A stretch of DNA of 54,790 bases from positions 1 through 54,790 of the forward strand of contig DASTZB010000315.1 of the NCBI GenBank assembly GCA_035764525.1, read 5' to 3'. Source of the stretch: VBAS01 sp035764525 (GTDB lineage: Bacteria; Bacteroidota; Bacteroidia; Chitinophagales; Chitinophagaceae). Of the stretch, positions 25,292-35,187 are shown piece after piece. Below the pieces are notes generated by a model. It saw only the letters and a list, made by a program, of their open reading frames with translations, had not been told where the DNA came from and did no database searches. Each line of letters opens with the position of its first letter. Positions within the stretch are counted from its first letter, which is position 1. The translations under genes and the position numbers were made by a program.

Positions 25292-26518
25292 TTATTTCGC
25301 TTCCACGGCGCTTAATTTTTTGGCAACAGTTTTTCCGGGATATTCTTCCAGCGCCTTTTCCAAACAATCCATTGCTGCATTAAGTGCATCAAGATTCAAT
25401 ACATAAGCCAATCTCACTTCATCTTTCCCAAGTCCTTCTGTTCCATAAAATCCTGTTGCAGGCGCCAGCATCACAGTTTGATCTTTATAAGAAAAACTTT
25501 CGAGCAGCCATTGGCAAAATTTATCTGAATCATCAATAGGAAGTTTTGCGATGGCATAGAAAGCGCCGCCGGGATTTGGACAAAACACTCCGGGCATTTT
25601 ATTTAACCTGTTGATCATTAAATTTCTTCTTGATAAATATTCTGCTTTCGGGGCGTCAAAATAAGAATCGGGAAGATCGACAGCAGCTTCGCCCATTATT
25701 TGTGCTAGCCCGGGAGGGGAAAGTCTTGCCTGTGCAAACTTCATGGCTGTATTATAGACTTCTTTATTCTTTGTAACAAAAGCGCCTAACCTTGCGCCGC
25801 AAGCACTATATCTTTTTGAAATGGTATCCATCAGCACTACATTTTGACCCAATCCTGAAAGATGCATGGCACTTACATATTCTCCAGCATAACAAAATTC
25901 ACGATATGCCTCATCACTGAATAAGTAAAGATCATGCTTGATACATATTTTTTTCAGCGCTTCCATTTCAGGGCGGCTGTATAAATAACCTGTTGGATTA
26001 TTTGGACTGCAAATAATGATCGCTTTTGTTTTTGGTGTGATTACTTTTTCAAAATCTTCAATAGGCGGCAGGGCAAAACCGGTTTCAATATTCGAAGTGA
26101 TCGGGACAACATTTACACCAGCTGCACAGGCAAAGCCATTATAGTTTGCATAAAAGGGTTCAGGAATAATCACTTCATCACCTGGATTCAGACAACAAAA
26201 GAAGCCAAACATAATTGCTTCGCTTCCGCCGGTGGTAATGATAATTTGTTCATGAGTAACATCAATCCCCACCTTTTTATAATATTGAACAAGTTTTCTG
26301 CGATAGCTTTCATTACCGGCGCTGTGGCTATATTCCAACACTTTGATATCAGCATGACGAACAGCATCCAGTATTGCCGGCGGAGTTTCTATATCCGGCT
26401 GGCCAATATTAAGATGATAAACTTTTATTCCTTTTTTCTTTGCGGCTTCGGCATAAGGCACCAGTTTACGGATCGGCGATGCGGGCATATGCTGACCGCG
26501 GTTTGAAATGTTTAGCAT
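25292..26518 (-). CDS. PLP-dependent class I/II aminotransferase
   Basis: This 408-residue fold-type I enzyme has HLNIGQPDIETPP near the N-terminus, SPNNPTGYLYSRPE with Asn174 of the NPTG motif, SDEAYREFCYAG with Asp202, and Schiff-base Lys235 in TISKRYSACGARLGAF. A C-terminal Arg in VRLAYVLN is the expected carboxylate binder. Similar enzymes are annotated as aspartate or aromatic aminotransferases, but specificity cannot be read from the sequence. The gene ends exactly where the subtilase gene ends, on the opposite strand. Confidence 0.93.
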   Translation of the reverse strand: MLNISNRGQHMPASPIRKLVPYAEAAKKKGIKVYHLNIGQPDIETPPAILDAVRHADIKVLEYSHSAGNESYRRKLVQYYKKVGIDVTHEQIIITTGGSEAIMFGFFCCLNPGDEVIIPEPFYANYNGFACAAGVNVVPITSNIETGFALPPIEDFEKVITPKTKAIIICSPNNPTGYLYSRPEMEALKKICIKHDLYLFSDEAYREFCYAGEYVSAMHLSGLGQNVVLMDTISKRYSACGARLGAFVTKNKEVYNTAMKFAQARLSPPGLAQIMGEAAVDLPDSYFDAPKAEYLSRRNLMINRLNKMPGVFCPNPGGAFYAIAKLPIDDSDKFCQWLLESFSYKDQTVMLAPATGFYGTEGLGKDEVRLAYVLNLDALNAAMDCLEKALEEYPGKTVAKKLSAVEAK

Positions 26519-26567
26519 TGCTCAAAGTTACTTATCATTAGTTATGCAAACTTTTATTTAATAGAAA

Positions 26568-26589
26568 ATCCCCGTCGATGGACGGGGAT
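26568..26589 (-). terminator. Terminator downstream of the DUF1573 pair
   Basis: ATCCCCGTC (26568-26576) and GACGGGGAT (26581-26589) form a perfect 9-bp stem with a 4-base loop. On the minus strand it follows the second DUF1573 gene by about 22 bases and precedes the aminotransferase gene, separating the two units. Confidence 0.75.
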
Positions 26590-26611
26590 CGAATATTGCA
26601 AAGAATTATTA

Positions 26612-27115
26612 TTACTTACCTGACTTATTCTTTCCTTTATTTTTTGACTTTGTAGTTTTCTCTTTTTCGGCGGCTGCTTTGGCTGCGTCTGCTTTTGCTG
26701 TCTCCTCTTTTGCCCATGCATCATATGCATCTGCGGCTAAAACTTCACCTGAAATCCCAAGAGTTTTTTCTTCATCGACGCCAGCAAACTTTACATAAAC
26801 TGCCTTATCAAAATGGGCCAGGTTCGCGGCATTGTATTGTACTTTGAGCTTCGCTGTTTTACCTGGTGCGATCGGATCTTTTTGATATTCAGGAGTAGTG
26901 CAACCACATGAAGCATGTGCATTTTCTATCACTAAAGGCTTGTCAGTCTTATTCGTGATCTCAAAAGTATAAACGGCAGGAACATTTTGTTTTATTTTTC
27001 CAAAATCATATCTGTCAACATTGAATTTGGCATAATCATTTACCATTGTTTTTTGCTGCGCCATAGCGCCGGCAGATACGATAAACGCTGCTACGATAAA
27101 TAATAGTTTCTTCAT
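26612..27115 (-). CDS. DUF1573 domain-containing exported protein, second of a pair
   Basis: This 167-residue protein has a signal peptide (MKKLLFIVAAFIVSAGAMAQ). The DUF1573 immunoglobulin-like domain covers about 33-120: YDFGKIKQNVPAVYTFEITNKTD, then the diagnostic HASCGCTTPEY, then PIAPGKTAKLKVQYN. A charged Ala/Lys/Glu-rich tail of about 45 residues ends NKGKNKSGK and is absent from its neighbour. DUF1573 proteins are abundant exported proteins of Bacteroidota with no defined activity. Only 4 bases separate it from the upstream DUF1573 gene. Confidence 0.9.
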   Translation of the reverse strand: MKKLLFIVAAFIVSAGAMAQQKTMVNDYAKFNVDRYDFGKIKQNVPAVYTFEITNKTDKPLVIENAHASCGCTTPEYQKDPIAPGKTAKLKVQYNAANLAHFDKAVYVKFAGVDEEKTLGISGEVLAADAYDAWAKEETAKADAAKAAAEKEKTTKSKNKGKNKSGK

Positions 27116-27119
27116 GATC

Positions 27120-27557
27120 TTAATTGTTTTTTTGTTTTAATAAGCTAATTGATGAGTTTTCTGGTGCTGAACCTGCTGGTGCTTTCCATACGGTTCCTTC
27201 TATCTTGATCTGTTTTGACAGATTTTGGTTGTACATGATCGTAATAAATTTTTCAAAATGACCTTCTCCGGCTGCATTATAACCCACTCTCACTTTTGAA
27301 GTACCACCGGGAGCAATTGGTTCTTTGCTCCATTCCGGTGTTGTGCAACCGCAGCTTGTCTGTACGTTTGAAATTACCACCGGATCTTTTCCCGTATTAG
27401 TAATTTCAAAAAAATGATAAACAGGTTTGCCTTGTGGAATGGTTCCAAAATTAAACTCAGTTTCTTTTACGGAAAGTACTTCTGGCGAAGCTGTAGTTTG
27501 GGCGTTTACTACAACTGCTATTGCAATTGCAGAGAAGAGGGTAAACAGTTTTTTCAT
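27120..27557 (-). CDS. DUF1573 domain-containing exported protein, first of a pair
   Basis: This 145-residue protein has a signal peptide ending VNAQ. Its single DUF1573 domain includes TEFNFGTIPQGKPVYHFFEITNTG, then QTSCGCTTPEWS, and EPIAPGGTSKVRVGYN. It is a paralogue of the gene 4 bases downstream, and both are probably co-transcribed. The pair of cysteines in SCGC is conserved in both. The function is unknown. The divergent gene on the other side encodes the fused 2-oxoacid dehydrogenase E1. Confidence 0.9.
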   Translation of the reverse strand: MKKLFTLFSAIAIAVVVNAQTTASPEVLSVKETEFNFGTIPQGKPVYHFFEITNTGKDPVVISNVQTSCGCTTPEWSKEPIAPGGTSKVRVGYNAAGEGHFEKFITIMYNQNLSKQIKIEGTVWKAPAGSAPENSSISLLKQKNN

Positions 27558-27668
27558 TTTTAAGTTGATTCAGACTTCAAATTTAAGACTTCAACTTCAA
27601 ATACCATAGACTAAACGCACAGAAATTCAGTATTTTTTAACACCCCAAAAAGCGGATACCCTTTCCTA

Positions 27669-27676
27669 TATCTTTG
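27669..27676 (+). promoter_or_regulatory. Candidate -7 element of a leaderless E1 transcript
   Basis: TATCTTTG matches TAnnTTTG and ends 4 bases before the ATG at 27681. If used, transcription would start at or next to the start codon, giving a leaderless mRNA. No clear -33 TTG is present. Confidence 0.35.
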
Positions 27677-27680
27677 TCAT

Positions 27681-30071
27681 ATGGATACCCCTCATCCTTC
27701 AATGCTTGCCGCTGATAAACTTTCTTTCGAAAGTTTCCGTAACGAGGTATTAAACGACTTTTATGTCGCTTGCTTAAGCCGTGAGGCCAGTCTTTTGGGG
27801 CGTAAGGAGGTTTTGACAGGGAAAGCTAAATTTGGGATTTTTGGAGATGGTAAGGAAGTGGCACAGGTTGCAATGGCAAAGTTTTTTAAAGAGGGTGATT
27901 TTCGCAGCGGCTATTACAGGGATCAGACTTTTCAATTCGCTATTGGCCAGGCAACTGTCGAACAGTTTTTTGCCCAATTATATGCTGATCCGGATGAAAA
28001 TAATGATCCGAATAGTGCTGGCAGGCAAATGGTCTCGCATTTCTGTACTTCTTTGACGGATGAGCAAGGTAATTGGGTCGACCTTGCCAATCGGAAAAAT
28101 ACGATTGCTGATCTTGCTCCAACAGCGGGTCAAATGCCAAGAGGCTTGGGTGTTGCACTTGCTTCAAAATGTTTTCGCACCATAAAAGAATTAAAACAAT
28201 TTGATCATCTTTCTGATAATGGCAACGAAGTTTGTTTTGTAACAATTGGTGATGCTGCAACATCAGAAGGTCATTTTTGGGAAACGGTGAATGCTGCTGG
28301 TGTAATGCAAGTGCCAATAGCTTTGTTTGTTTGGGATGATGGGTATGGAATTTCTGTTCCTAAGAATTTACAGACAACAAAAGCATCTATCTCCGAGGCA
28401 TTAAGTGGTTTTCAGAAAAAGGATGATTCAAACGGGTTTCATATTTATAAAATAAGAGGATGGGATTATGGAGGCATGTGCGAAGCCTTTGAAGAAGGAA
28501 TCCGTCTTGCAAGAGAAACACATACCCCGGCATTGTTTCATGTAGACGAATTAACGCAACCGCAGGGGCATTCCACTTCCGGTAGTCACGAACGTTATAA
28601 AACTCCGGAGCGGCTTGAATGGGAAAGAGAACATGATTGTTTGAAAAAGATGCGTGAATGGATCATTGATTCTTCTTTGGCAAGTGATGAAGAATTAAAT
28701 CGTCTTGGTTCAAAAGCAAAGAACCATGTTAAGGATGAAAGAACAAAAGCATGGGAGAAATACCAGTCGCCGATAAAAGAACAAGTAAAAAAGATCGCAG
28801 AATTGGCTGCAACACTGGCAGCAAACATCCCTAATAAAGCTCAGACTATTGCCCAAATTAGCAAGGAGCTTACTGGTAATCGAGAGCCAATGCGTCGCGA
28901 TGTAATGAGGTCATTGTATTCGATCTTGAATACGGCCGGAGATAACGATGCAGCATTTTGGGCAAAAGATTATTACAATGATCTTTTAAAAGCGAATGAA
29001 CTTCTTTACAATTCTCATTTATATAATGTTGGCGAAAAAAGTGCCTTAAAAGTTGTTGAAACAAAGGCTGTGATCGCTAACGATGCGCCAATAATAAATG
29101 GGTTTGAAGTATTGAATAAATATTTTGATGCGTTGTTTGCAAACAATCCGCTGGTAGTTGCTTTTGGAGAAGATGTCGGTAAGATCGGCGATGTGAACCA
29201 GGGTTTTAGTGGCCTCCAGGCTAAATATGGCGAAGCAAGAATTTTTGATTGTGGTATTCGTGAGCTTACTATTATGGGACAGGGAATTGGTATTGCAATG
29301 CGCGGCTTAAGACCCATTGCAGAAATCCAATACCTCGATTATCTATTATATGGCCTTGAACCGTTAAGTGATGACGCGGCAACATTGCATTTCCGCACAA
29401 AAGGAAAACAAAGTTGCCCGTTGATCGTAAGGACCCGCGGTCATAGATTGGAAGGTATCTGGCACAGTGGCTCACCATTAGGAATGGTTATAAACTCTTT
29501 AAGAGGAATGTATGTATGTGTGCCAAGAAATATGACGCAAGCGGTCGGCATGTATAATACTTTATTGAAAAGTAATGATCCTGGAATTATTATCGAATGC
29601 CTGAATGGTTATCGTTTAAAAGAAAAACTGATCTCCAATCTTCTAGAGTTTACTGTCCCGCTTGGAGTGCCTGAAGTGATAAAAGAAGGTTCGGATATAA
29701 CTATCGTTTCTTATGGTTCAGTACTGCGTATCACACAGGAAGCCGCAGGCGTCTTAGAGGCACAGGGAATTAGTTGTGAAATAATCGACATACAAACATT
29801 GTTGCCTTTTGACATCAATCATAAGATCCTTGAATCTTTAAAAAAGACGAATCGCATCATATTTATCGATGAGGATGTTCCTGGCGGGGCTGCTGCTTTT
29901 ATGTTTAACAAAGTAATGGAAGAGCAGGGGGGATATCGTTATCTTGATGTAGCTCCAAGAACGCTGACAGGTAAAGAGCACAGGCCATCTTACGGCAGTG
30001 ACGGAGATTATTTCAGCAAGCCCAATGCCGAGGAAATTGAATCCGCCATCAAAAAAATGATGCGAGAATAA
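27681..30071 (+). CDS. 2-oxoacid dehydrogenase E1, fused alpha and beta subunits
   Basis: This 796-residue thiamine-diphosphate enzyme joins both E1 subunits in one chain. The alpha part (about 20-400) contains GKAKFGIFGDGKEVAQVAMA and the ThDP-binding GDAATSEGHFWETVNAAG. The beta part (about 470-796) contains VVAFGEDVGKIGDVNQGF, IFDCGIRELTIMGQGIG and IDIQTLLPFD. Fused E1 chains of this kind are common in Bacteroidota and are usually assigned to branched-chain 2-oxoacid or pyruvate dehydrogenase complexes. E2 and E3 genes are not present here, so the substrate stays open. Confidence 0.93.
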   Translation: MDTPHPSMLAADKLSFESFRNEVLNDFYVACLSREASLLGRKEVLTGKAKFGIFGDGKEVAQVAMAKFFKEGDFRSGYYRDQTFQFAIGQATVEQFFAQLYADPDENNDPNSAGRQMVSHFCTSLTDEQGNWVDLANRKNTIADLAPTAGQMPRGLGVALASKCFRTIKELKQFDHLSDNGNEVCFVTIGDAATSEGHFWETVNAAGVMQVPIALFVWDDGYGISVPKNLQTTKASISEALSGFQKKDDSNGFHIYKIRGWDYGGMCEAFEEGIRLARETHTPALFHVDELTQPQGHSTSGSHERYKTPERLEWEREHDCLKKMREWIIDSSLASDEELNRLGSKAKNHVKDERTKAWEKYQSPIKEQVKKIAELAATLAANIPNKAQTIAQISKELTGNREPMRRDVMRSLYSILNTAGDNDAAFWAKDYYNDLLKANELLYNSHLYNVGEKSALKVVETKAVIANDAPIINGFEVLNKYFDALFANNPLVVAFGEDVGKIGDVNQGFSGLQAKYGEARIFDCGIRELTIMGQGIGIAMRGLRPIAEIQYLDYLLYGLEPLSDDAATLHFRTKGKQSCPLIVRTRGHRLEGIWHSGSPLGMVINSLRGMYVCVPRNMTQAVGMYNTLLKSNDPGIIIECLNGYRLKEKLISNLLEFTVPLGVPEVIKEGSDITIVSYGSVLRITQEAAGVLEAQGISCEIIDIQTLLPFDINHKILESLKKTNRIIFIDEDVPGGAAAFMFNKVMEEQGGYRYLDVAPRTLTGKEHRPSYGSDGDYFSKPNAEEIESAIKKMMRE

Positions 30072-30157
30072 ACCTGTTAAATGTTTCCCCAATTTGTTTG
30101 AAGTGCGCAAGGCTTTTTTTAGATTAGCGGTAATTACCACTGCCAAACAAAGTGCTT

Positions 30158-32086
30158 ATGAGGTCAAGGAATATGAATCGTATAATAACTATTTTTTTAT
30201 TTTCATTTATATCTACTGTTTCTTTTACACAAACTGATTATTCGTCACAACTCAGTCTATGGAAGTCAAAATTTCCTGAAGAAGAATTTGTCGCTGCAAG
30301 CTATAAAACGACCATTAGCTTTACATTAAATACTAATCCAAAGCCCGGCTTTGCCAAAGTCAATGTTTTAGTAAGGAATGAAATAACTATTGTTCCCACC
30401 AAAGATTTCAAAGCATTTGATGATGGCTTGTTTTATAATCAGCAGGTTTCGATCGATAATGTAAAAGCGGTTAATCCAAAAGGAAAGGAAGTACCATTAC
30501 AAAAACTTTGCGGCTCCTATCAAAGCGAAGATATTTTTCATGACGATTCAAAGCTTTGTACTATAAAATTTGCAACAGAAGAAAAAGGAAAGGCGTTTAT
30601 TTATTCTTATGAAGAATATTATCATGATATCAAATATCTTACTTCTCAATATTTTCATGAATCGTTCCCCTCCGTTGAAAGAATTGTGGAATTTAGAATC
30701 CCTTCCTGGCTTGAGCTGGATTTTCGGGAATTTAATTTCTCAAACAATGGGATTGAAAAAAACACGTCAAAAGATGGTGACGTCAACAAGGTTATATATA
30801 AATTGAAGGATGTACAGGCGTATACCCATGAAAGTTCAGCTCCAAATCATGCACTCAGTTACCCGCATGTCATCACGATAAGTAAAGCATATACGGAAAA
30901 TGGCGAGCGCCATGTATTGTTTGAATCTGTAAAAGACCTATATGCATGGTATCGCAGTATTTGTGATAGCACAGGAAATGATGCAACTATATTGAAAGAT
31001 AAAGTGAATGAATTGACAACTGGCAAAAAAACCGATCTCGAAAAAATCGAATCTATTTTTTACTGGGTACAGGATAATATTCGCTACATCGCTTTTGAAG
31101 ACGGCATCATGGGATTTAAACCCGATGCTGCACAAAATGTTTTAAAGAAAAAATATGGCGATTGTAAGGGCAAGGCAAATCTTTTAAAAGAAATGCTGAA
31201 GGTTGCAGGCTTTGATGCTCGTCTAACCTGGATCGGCACATCTGACCTGCCTTATGATTATTCTATTCCTTCGCTTGCTGTGGACAATCATATGATATGT
31301 ACAGTGATCGCCGGGGGTAAACGTTATTTCCTTGATGGTACAGAAAACTTTATTGCACTGAATGACTATGCGCAACGTATACAGGGAAAGCAGGTGCTGA
31401 TCGAGGATGGGAAAAATTATATAATTGATAAAATACCCGATTATTCTGCTGAAAGAAATAAGATGAAATCAGTTTCAACTATCAATGTTGGTGCTGATAC
31501 ATTGAAAGGCACTACTCATGTAGAATATAATGGAGAATCAAAAGCGATGTTACAGGGAGTATATACATCTATTCGTAATGACAAGAAGAAAGATGCGCTA
31601 TCATCATTTCTTCGCCACGGTGATGACAATCTTATTTTATCAAATGTAAAAGAGCCTGATTTTAAAGAAAGACAAAAGCCTTTGGAAGTCAGTTTTGATT
31701 TTAAAGCAAACAACCAACTGACAAAAGCAGGCAATGAATTGTATATAGTGATGGATTGGAATAAAGAATTCTCTTCACTTGAGTTTGATGATAAACGAAA
31801 GAATGATTATGAATTCAACAACAAATATTATCTTGATGTTCAAACCGAATTGATGATCCCAGAGGGATATAAAGTGGATTACCTGCCTGCTGCTTTTAAG
31901 AAAGCTAATTCGCAATATTCTTTTGAAGGATCTTATACGAACAAAGGGAAGAGTATTTTGTACAAAAAACTGATCGTTGTAAATAAACCTGTCTTACTGA
32001 AATCGGAATTTGAAGACTGGAATAAATTCATCAAAGCGATCAATACTTTTTACAATGACCAGATAGTGCTGATAAAAAATAAATAA
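30158..32086 (+). CDS. DUF3857 and transglutaminase-like domain protein, catalytic triad intact
   Basis: This exported protein of about 642 residues has an N-terminal signal (IITIFLFSFISTVSFTQ). ATG at 30158 is used; ATG at 30173 is an equally plausible start that trims five residues. DUF3857 covers about 40-250 and the transglutaminase-like fold about 255-420, with Cys336 in YGDCKGKANLLKEML, His378 in VDNHMICTV and Asp393 in YFLDGTENF. A C-terminal DUF2569/DUF3858-like beta domain follows. It may be a periplasmic peptide-crosslinking or peptidase-like enzyme. A paralogue without the triad starts 32 bases downstream. Confidence 0.9.
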   Translation: MRSRNMNRIITIFLFSFISTVSFTQTDYSSQLSLWKSKFPEEEFVAASYKTTISFTLNTNPKPGFAKVNVLVRNEITIVPTKDFKAFDDGLFYNQQVSIDNVKAVNPKGKEVPLQKLCGSYQSEDIFHDDSKLCTIKFATEEKGKAFIYSYEEYYHDIKYLTSQYFHESFPSVERIVEFRIPSWLELDFREFNFSNNGIEKNTSKDGDVNKVIYKLKDVQAYTHESSAPNHALSYPHVITISKAYTENGERHVLFESVKDLYAWYRSICDSTGNDATILKDKVNELTTGKKTDLEKIESIFYWVQDNIRYIAFEDGIMGFKPDAAQNVLKKKYGDCKGKANLLKEMLKVAGFDARLTWIGTSDLPYDYSIPSLAVDNHMICTVIAGGKRYFLDGTENFIALNDYAQRIQGKQVLIEDGKNYIIDKIPDYSAERNKMKSVSTINVGADTLKGTTHVEYNGESKAMLQGVYTSIRNDKKKDALSSFLRHGDDNLILSNVKEPDFKERQKPLEVSFDFKANNQLTKAGNELYIVMDWNKEFSSLEFDDKRKNDYEFNNKYYLDVQTELMIPEGYKVDYLPAAFKKANSQYSFEGSYTNKGKSILYKKLIVVNKPVLLKSEFEDWNKFIKAINTFYNDQIVLIKNK

Positions 32087-32118
32087 AAATTCTCATGCGA
32101 CGCAGGTAAAATATTTTA

Positions 32119-34386
32119 ATGAAAAGAATATTGAATTTTGCAGGACTGATTTTGTCTATTTCGATAAGCGCCTATTCACAGCAGCCGGTTTTGGGCGATA
32201 AAATCGAAAAGGAATTTGAAGTAACCGCTATTCCCGATAAGTGGAAGAATGAAAGTGCTGTGATCATTGGGCAAAAAACAGAGTACCTATTTAGTCGTCT
32301 TGTATCGGGAAGAAAATTTACACCAGTAGTTCGCATTCGCGAGTACATACACAAAAGGATTAAGCTGCAGGATAAAAATGCCTTGGAGAAATTTTCAACT
32401 TTCTATTATGTTACGATGGGAAAAGATGGAAATGCAGAATATAAAGTGATAAAGGCTAATGGAAAACAGGTAGATATTGATATGAAAAGTGCGATTGAAG
32501 AAGACAAAGGTATTCCCTCAATTTATAAGCCGATCTATTACAAACTGGGAATAAAATTTTTAAAGATCGCCATTCCTGATCTTGAAGTCGGTGATATTAT
32601 CGATTATAATGTTCGCAGCACTATCGATTGGGATATGCGGACAGAAGGCATCGGATTTACTCCGTTTATTTTTTCATTGGCGAATAATTATCCCACGCTT
32701 TACCAGCAATACAGGTTTACATTGGTTGATGGGATGAAAGTTAGATTTAAAGCATTTAACGGGGCACCAAACTTGAAGATGGATGCCAAAGCTTCCATAT
32801 TTGGCGATGATCTCTCTTATGTAGCCTATTATTTGCAAGATAAAGATCGTGAAAAAACAATTGAGGAAAGATGGAATTATGAATTAAGAAATACACCAAG
32901 CATTAAGTTTCGTGTTATCATGCTGGCTGATAATGATCCTGATTCAAAATCACTAGGCATGGCATATGTAGATCGTTCTTTTCTTGACCTGGAAGATATG
33001 TATAAACGATTTGCGGGTGCCGCATTTTATAAAACAACTACCGGAAATACACTGGTCGCTTACACGACAGAGTATATCACAAAAAAGAGAAGGGAAGGAA
33101 TATTAAAATCAGATGACGATATTATTCGTGAAACTTATTATTGCCTGCGAAAAGTTTTTCTTGAAATGTATTATCGCGGGCCTGTGCATTCGGAATTAGA
33201 GAAGGCGATGACCGGAAAAAAACTTTATAAAAAAGTATTAGAACAGGAAAAAAAGGGAGAAGCAAAACAAGAAGAAAGAGAAGATGAAATAAGAATGAAC
33301 AACATAGTGTTTGCAACTGCATTTCGCATGGCGCTGGGAGCCCAGGGAATTCCTGCTGAGATGTTTGTATATATGCCACGAAAATTAGGTGCATGGAGAG
33401 ATGCATTGTTCCTGGAGGAGCTGGATTTTGTTATGAAAATAAAAACCAGGAAAAGAAATTATTATTTTGAAGCTTTCAATAATTTCGATGCATTCGCTGC
33501 GCCTTATGAATATCTGGAGGGGGTAGAAGGTTATAGCATTGGGTATGCCGAGGTGAATCAATATTATCGTACTCCTGGCCCTGTTACAACTTTTAATGAT
33601 AATCTCGATCGGCAGGAATTCACCGTTAGCTTTCCAGAAAGTATGGATGTAATAAAAGTGGAAAGAATGAATTCTTATTTGGGCTATGAAAAAACAGATC
33701 GCATTGGACAGGCAAATTTTGATCGTGATTATTTGAATGTAGACTTCCAAAAATATTTCGTAGATCAGCAGAAGGATAAAGGCAAGAAGAAAAAAGAAGA
33801 CGAGGTAATAGAGATCACCAGCGCCAATACAAAATATGATGACCCCGATAAAGAAGACAGAAAAAAGAAAAGAACAGAACTTTATGAAACGGATGTGAAA
33901 GGAGAATTTGATCTTGACAGCTATGAAAACTTTGAATTGATAAAAGATGGTCGTTACGGTGATTCGGCTATGTTGCAATACAAGGAAAAATTCACATTGA
34001 AAAAATTATTATCAAAAGCGGGAAGGAATTATGTGTTTGAAGTAGGTAAGCTGGTCGGGGGGCAAATAAAATTGGAACAAACAGAGCTCACTGCAAGACA
34101 ATCGGATATTTGGTTGCCATTTGCCAGAACGATTGAAAACAACATTACGATCAATATCCCCACGGGGTATACAGTGGACGGGTTACAGGACCTGAAATTT
34201 AATGTTGAGAATGAAAGCGGTTTATTTATTGCTGATAGCAAAGTGGAGAATGATAAGTTGGTTATTACCACCAAAAAAGTTTATAAAAAGAATTTTGATA
34301 AAAAAGAGATGTGGCCAAATTATGTGGCGTTTCTTGAAGCGGCCTATAAATTCAGCCAGGCCAAAATTATATTACGAAAAAAATAA
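32119..34386 (+). CDS. DUF3857 domain protein, transglutaminase-like region degenerate
   Basis: This 755-residue exported protein (signal MKRILNFAGLILSISISAYS) shares the DUF3857 plan with the upstream gene. In the transglutaminase-like region the catalytic GDC segment is replaced by IRMNNIVFATAF (about residues 390-400) and the active His segment by LEELDFVMKI. Only an acid, Glu451 in YYFEAFNNF, remains at the Asp position. Lys/Glu-rich insertions occur near 550-600 (KDKGKKKKEDEV, KEDRKKKRTELYE). It is probably a non-catalytic partner of the upstream enzyme, co-transcribed with it. Confidence 0.85.
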   Translation: MKRILNFAGLILSISISAYSQQPVLGDKIEKEFEVTAIPDKWKNESAVIIGQKTEYLFSRLVSGRKFTPVVRIREYIHKRIKLQDKNALEKFSTFYYVTMGKDGNAEYKVIKANGKQVDIDMKSAIEEDKGIPSIYKPIYYKLGIKFLKIAIPDLEVGDIIDYNVRSTIDWDMRTEGIGFTPFIFSLANNYPTLYQQYRFTLVDGMKVRFKAFNGAPNLKMDAKASIFGDDLSYVAYYLQDKDREKTIEERWNYELRNTPSIKFRVIMLADNDPDSKSLGMAYVDRSFLDLEDMYKRFAGAAFYKTTTGNTLVAYTTEYITKKRREGILKSDDDIIRETYYCLRKVFLEMYYRGPVHSELEKAMTGKKLYKKVLEQEKKGEAKQEEREDEIRMNNIVFATAFRMALGAQGIPAEMFVYMPRKLGAWRDALFLEELDFVMKIKTRKRNYYFEAFNNFDAFAAPYEYLEGVEGYSIGYAEVNQYYRTPGPVTTFNDNLDRQEFTVSFPESMDVIKVERMNSYLGYEKTDRIGQANFDRDYLNVDFQKYFVDQQKDKGKKKKEDEVIEITSANTKYDDPDKEDRKKKRTELYETDVKGEFDLDSYENFELIKDGRYGDSAMLQYKEKFTLKKLLSKAGRNYVFEVGKLVGGQIKLEQTELTARQSDIWLPFARTIENNITINIPTGYTVDGLQDLKFNVENESGLFIADSKVENDKLVITTKKVYKKNFDKKEMWPNYVAFLEAAYKFSQAKIILRKK

Positions 34387-34392
34387 TCTACT

Positions 34393-35187
34393 GTGCAACT
34401 CACCATTTACCAGGTCGACGCTTTTACTAATAAATTATTCCAGGGTAATCCCGCTGCGATTATTCCATTGGAGAAATGGCTTGATACAACGCTTATGCAG
34501 ACAATTGCAATGGAAAATAATTTAAGTGAAACGGCTTTTTTTGTTCCTTCCTCACAATCGGGAATTGATTTTGAACTTCGTTGGTTTACACCCGGCATCG
34601 AAATAAATCTTTGCGGCCACGCTACTTTAGGAAGTGCATGGATCATATTTAATAAAATGGATTTTAAAAATGACACCATACATTTTAACTGCAAAAGCGG
34701 TAAATTATCAGTTCAGAAACGCGGCGATGTATTACATATGGACTTTCCATCATGGAAGCCGGAACGCCTTAATGACTACCCGGAGGAACTATTAAAAGCA
34801 TTAAGAGTCGATGAAGTTGTTGGCGTTTATAAGAGCCGTGATATTTTACTCGAATTGCAAAATGAGCAACAAGTAAAAAAATGCGCTCCTGATTTTTCAT
34901 TGTTAAAGGAAACTGGATATAAAGTGATCATTACTGCACCGGGAACTAATGGTGTTGATTTTGTTTCAAGATTTTTTGCGCCAACTGCTGGTATCGATGA
35001 AGATCCTGTTACAGGTTCCGCACATTCACAGCTTATACCTTTTTGGGCGGAGAAGTTGGATAAAAAGAAAATGTTTGCAAAACAGATCTCACGACGAGGT
35101 GGTGAAATTGAATGTAAATGGTGGGGTGATCGTGTAACTATGTCGGGGCAATGTGTGTTCTATATGAAGGGAGAAATTTCTGTTTAG
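34393..35187 (+). CDS. PhzF family isomerase-like protein
   Basis: This 264-residue protein matches the PhzF/YddE family (diaminopimelate-epimerase fold). Family marks are IYQVDAFTNKLFQGNPAAI, MENNLSETAFF with the catalytic Glu46, FTPGIEINLCGHATLGSAW and GIDEDPVTGSAHS. Known members isomerise small metabolites; the substrate here is unknown and no phenazine genes are present. Translation starts at GTG (34393), 6 bases after the DUF3857 stop, so it may be the last gene of that operon. Its last 3 bases overlap the convergent response-regulator gene. Confidence 0.92.
   Translation: MQLTIYQVDAFTNKLFQGNPAAIIPLEKWLDTTLMQTIAMENNLSETAFFVPSSQSGIDFELRWFTPGIEINLCGHATLGSAWIIFNKMDFKNDTIHFNCKSGKLSVQKRGDVLHMDFPSWKPERLNDYPEELLKALRVDEVVGVYKSRDILLELQNEQQVKKCAPDFSLLKETGYKVIITAPGTNGVDFVSRFFAPTAGIDEDPVTGSAHSQLIPFWAEKLDKKKMFAKQISRRGGEIECKWWGDRVTMSGQCVFYMKGEISV

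Noticed and set aside
33385..33978. A 197-codon minus-strand ORF inside the second DUF3857 gene
   Set aside because: It is a Phe/Ile-rich shadow of a well-supported coding frame, with no start context.
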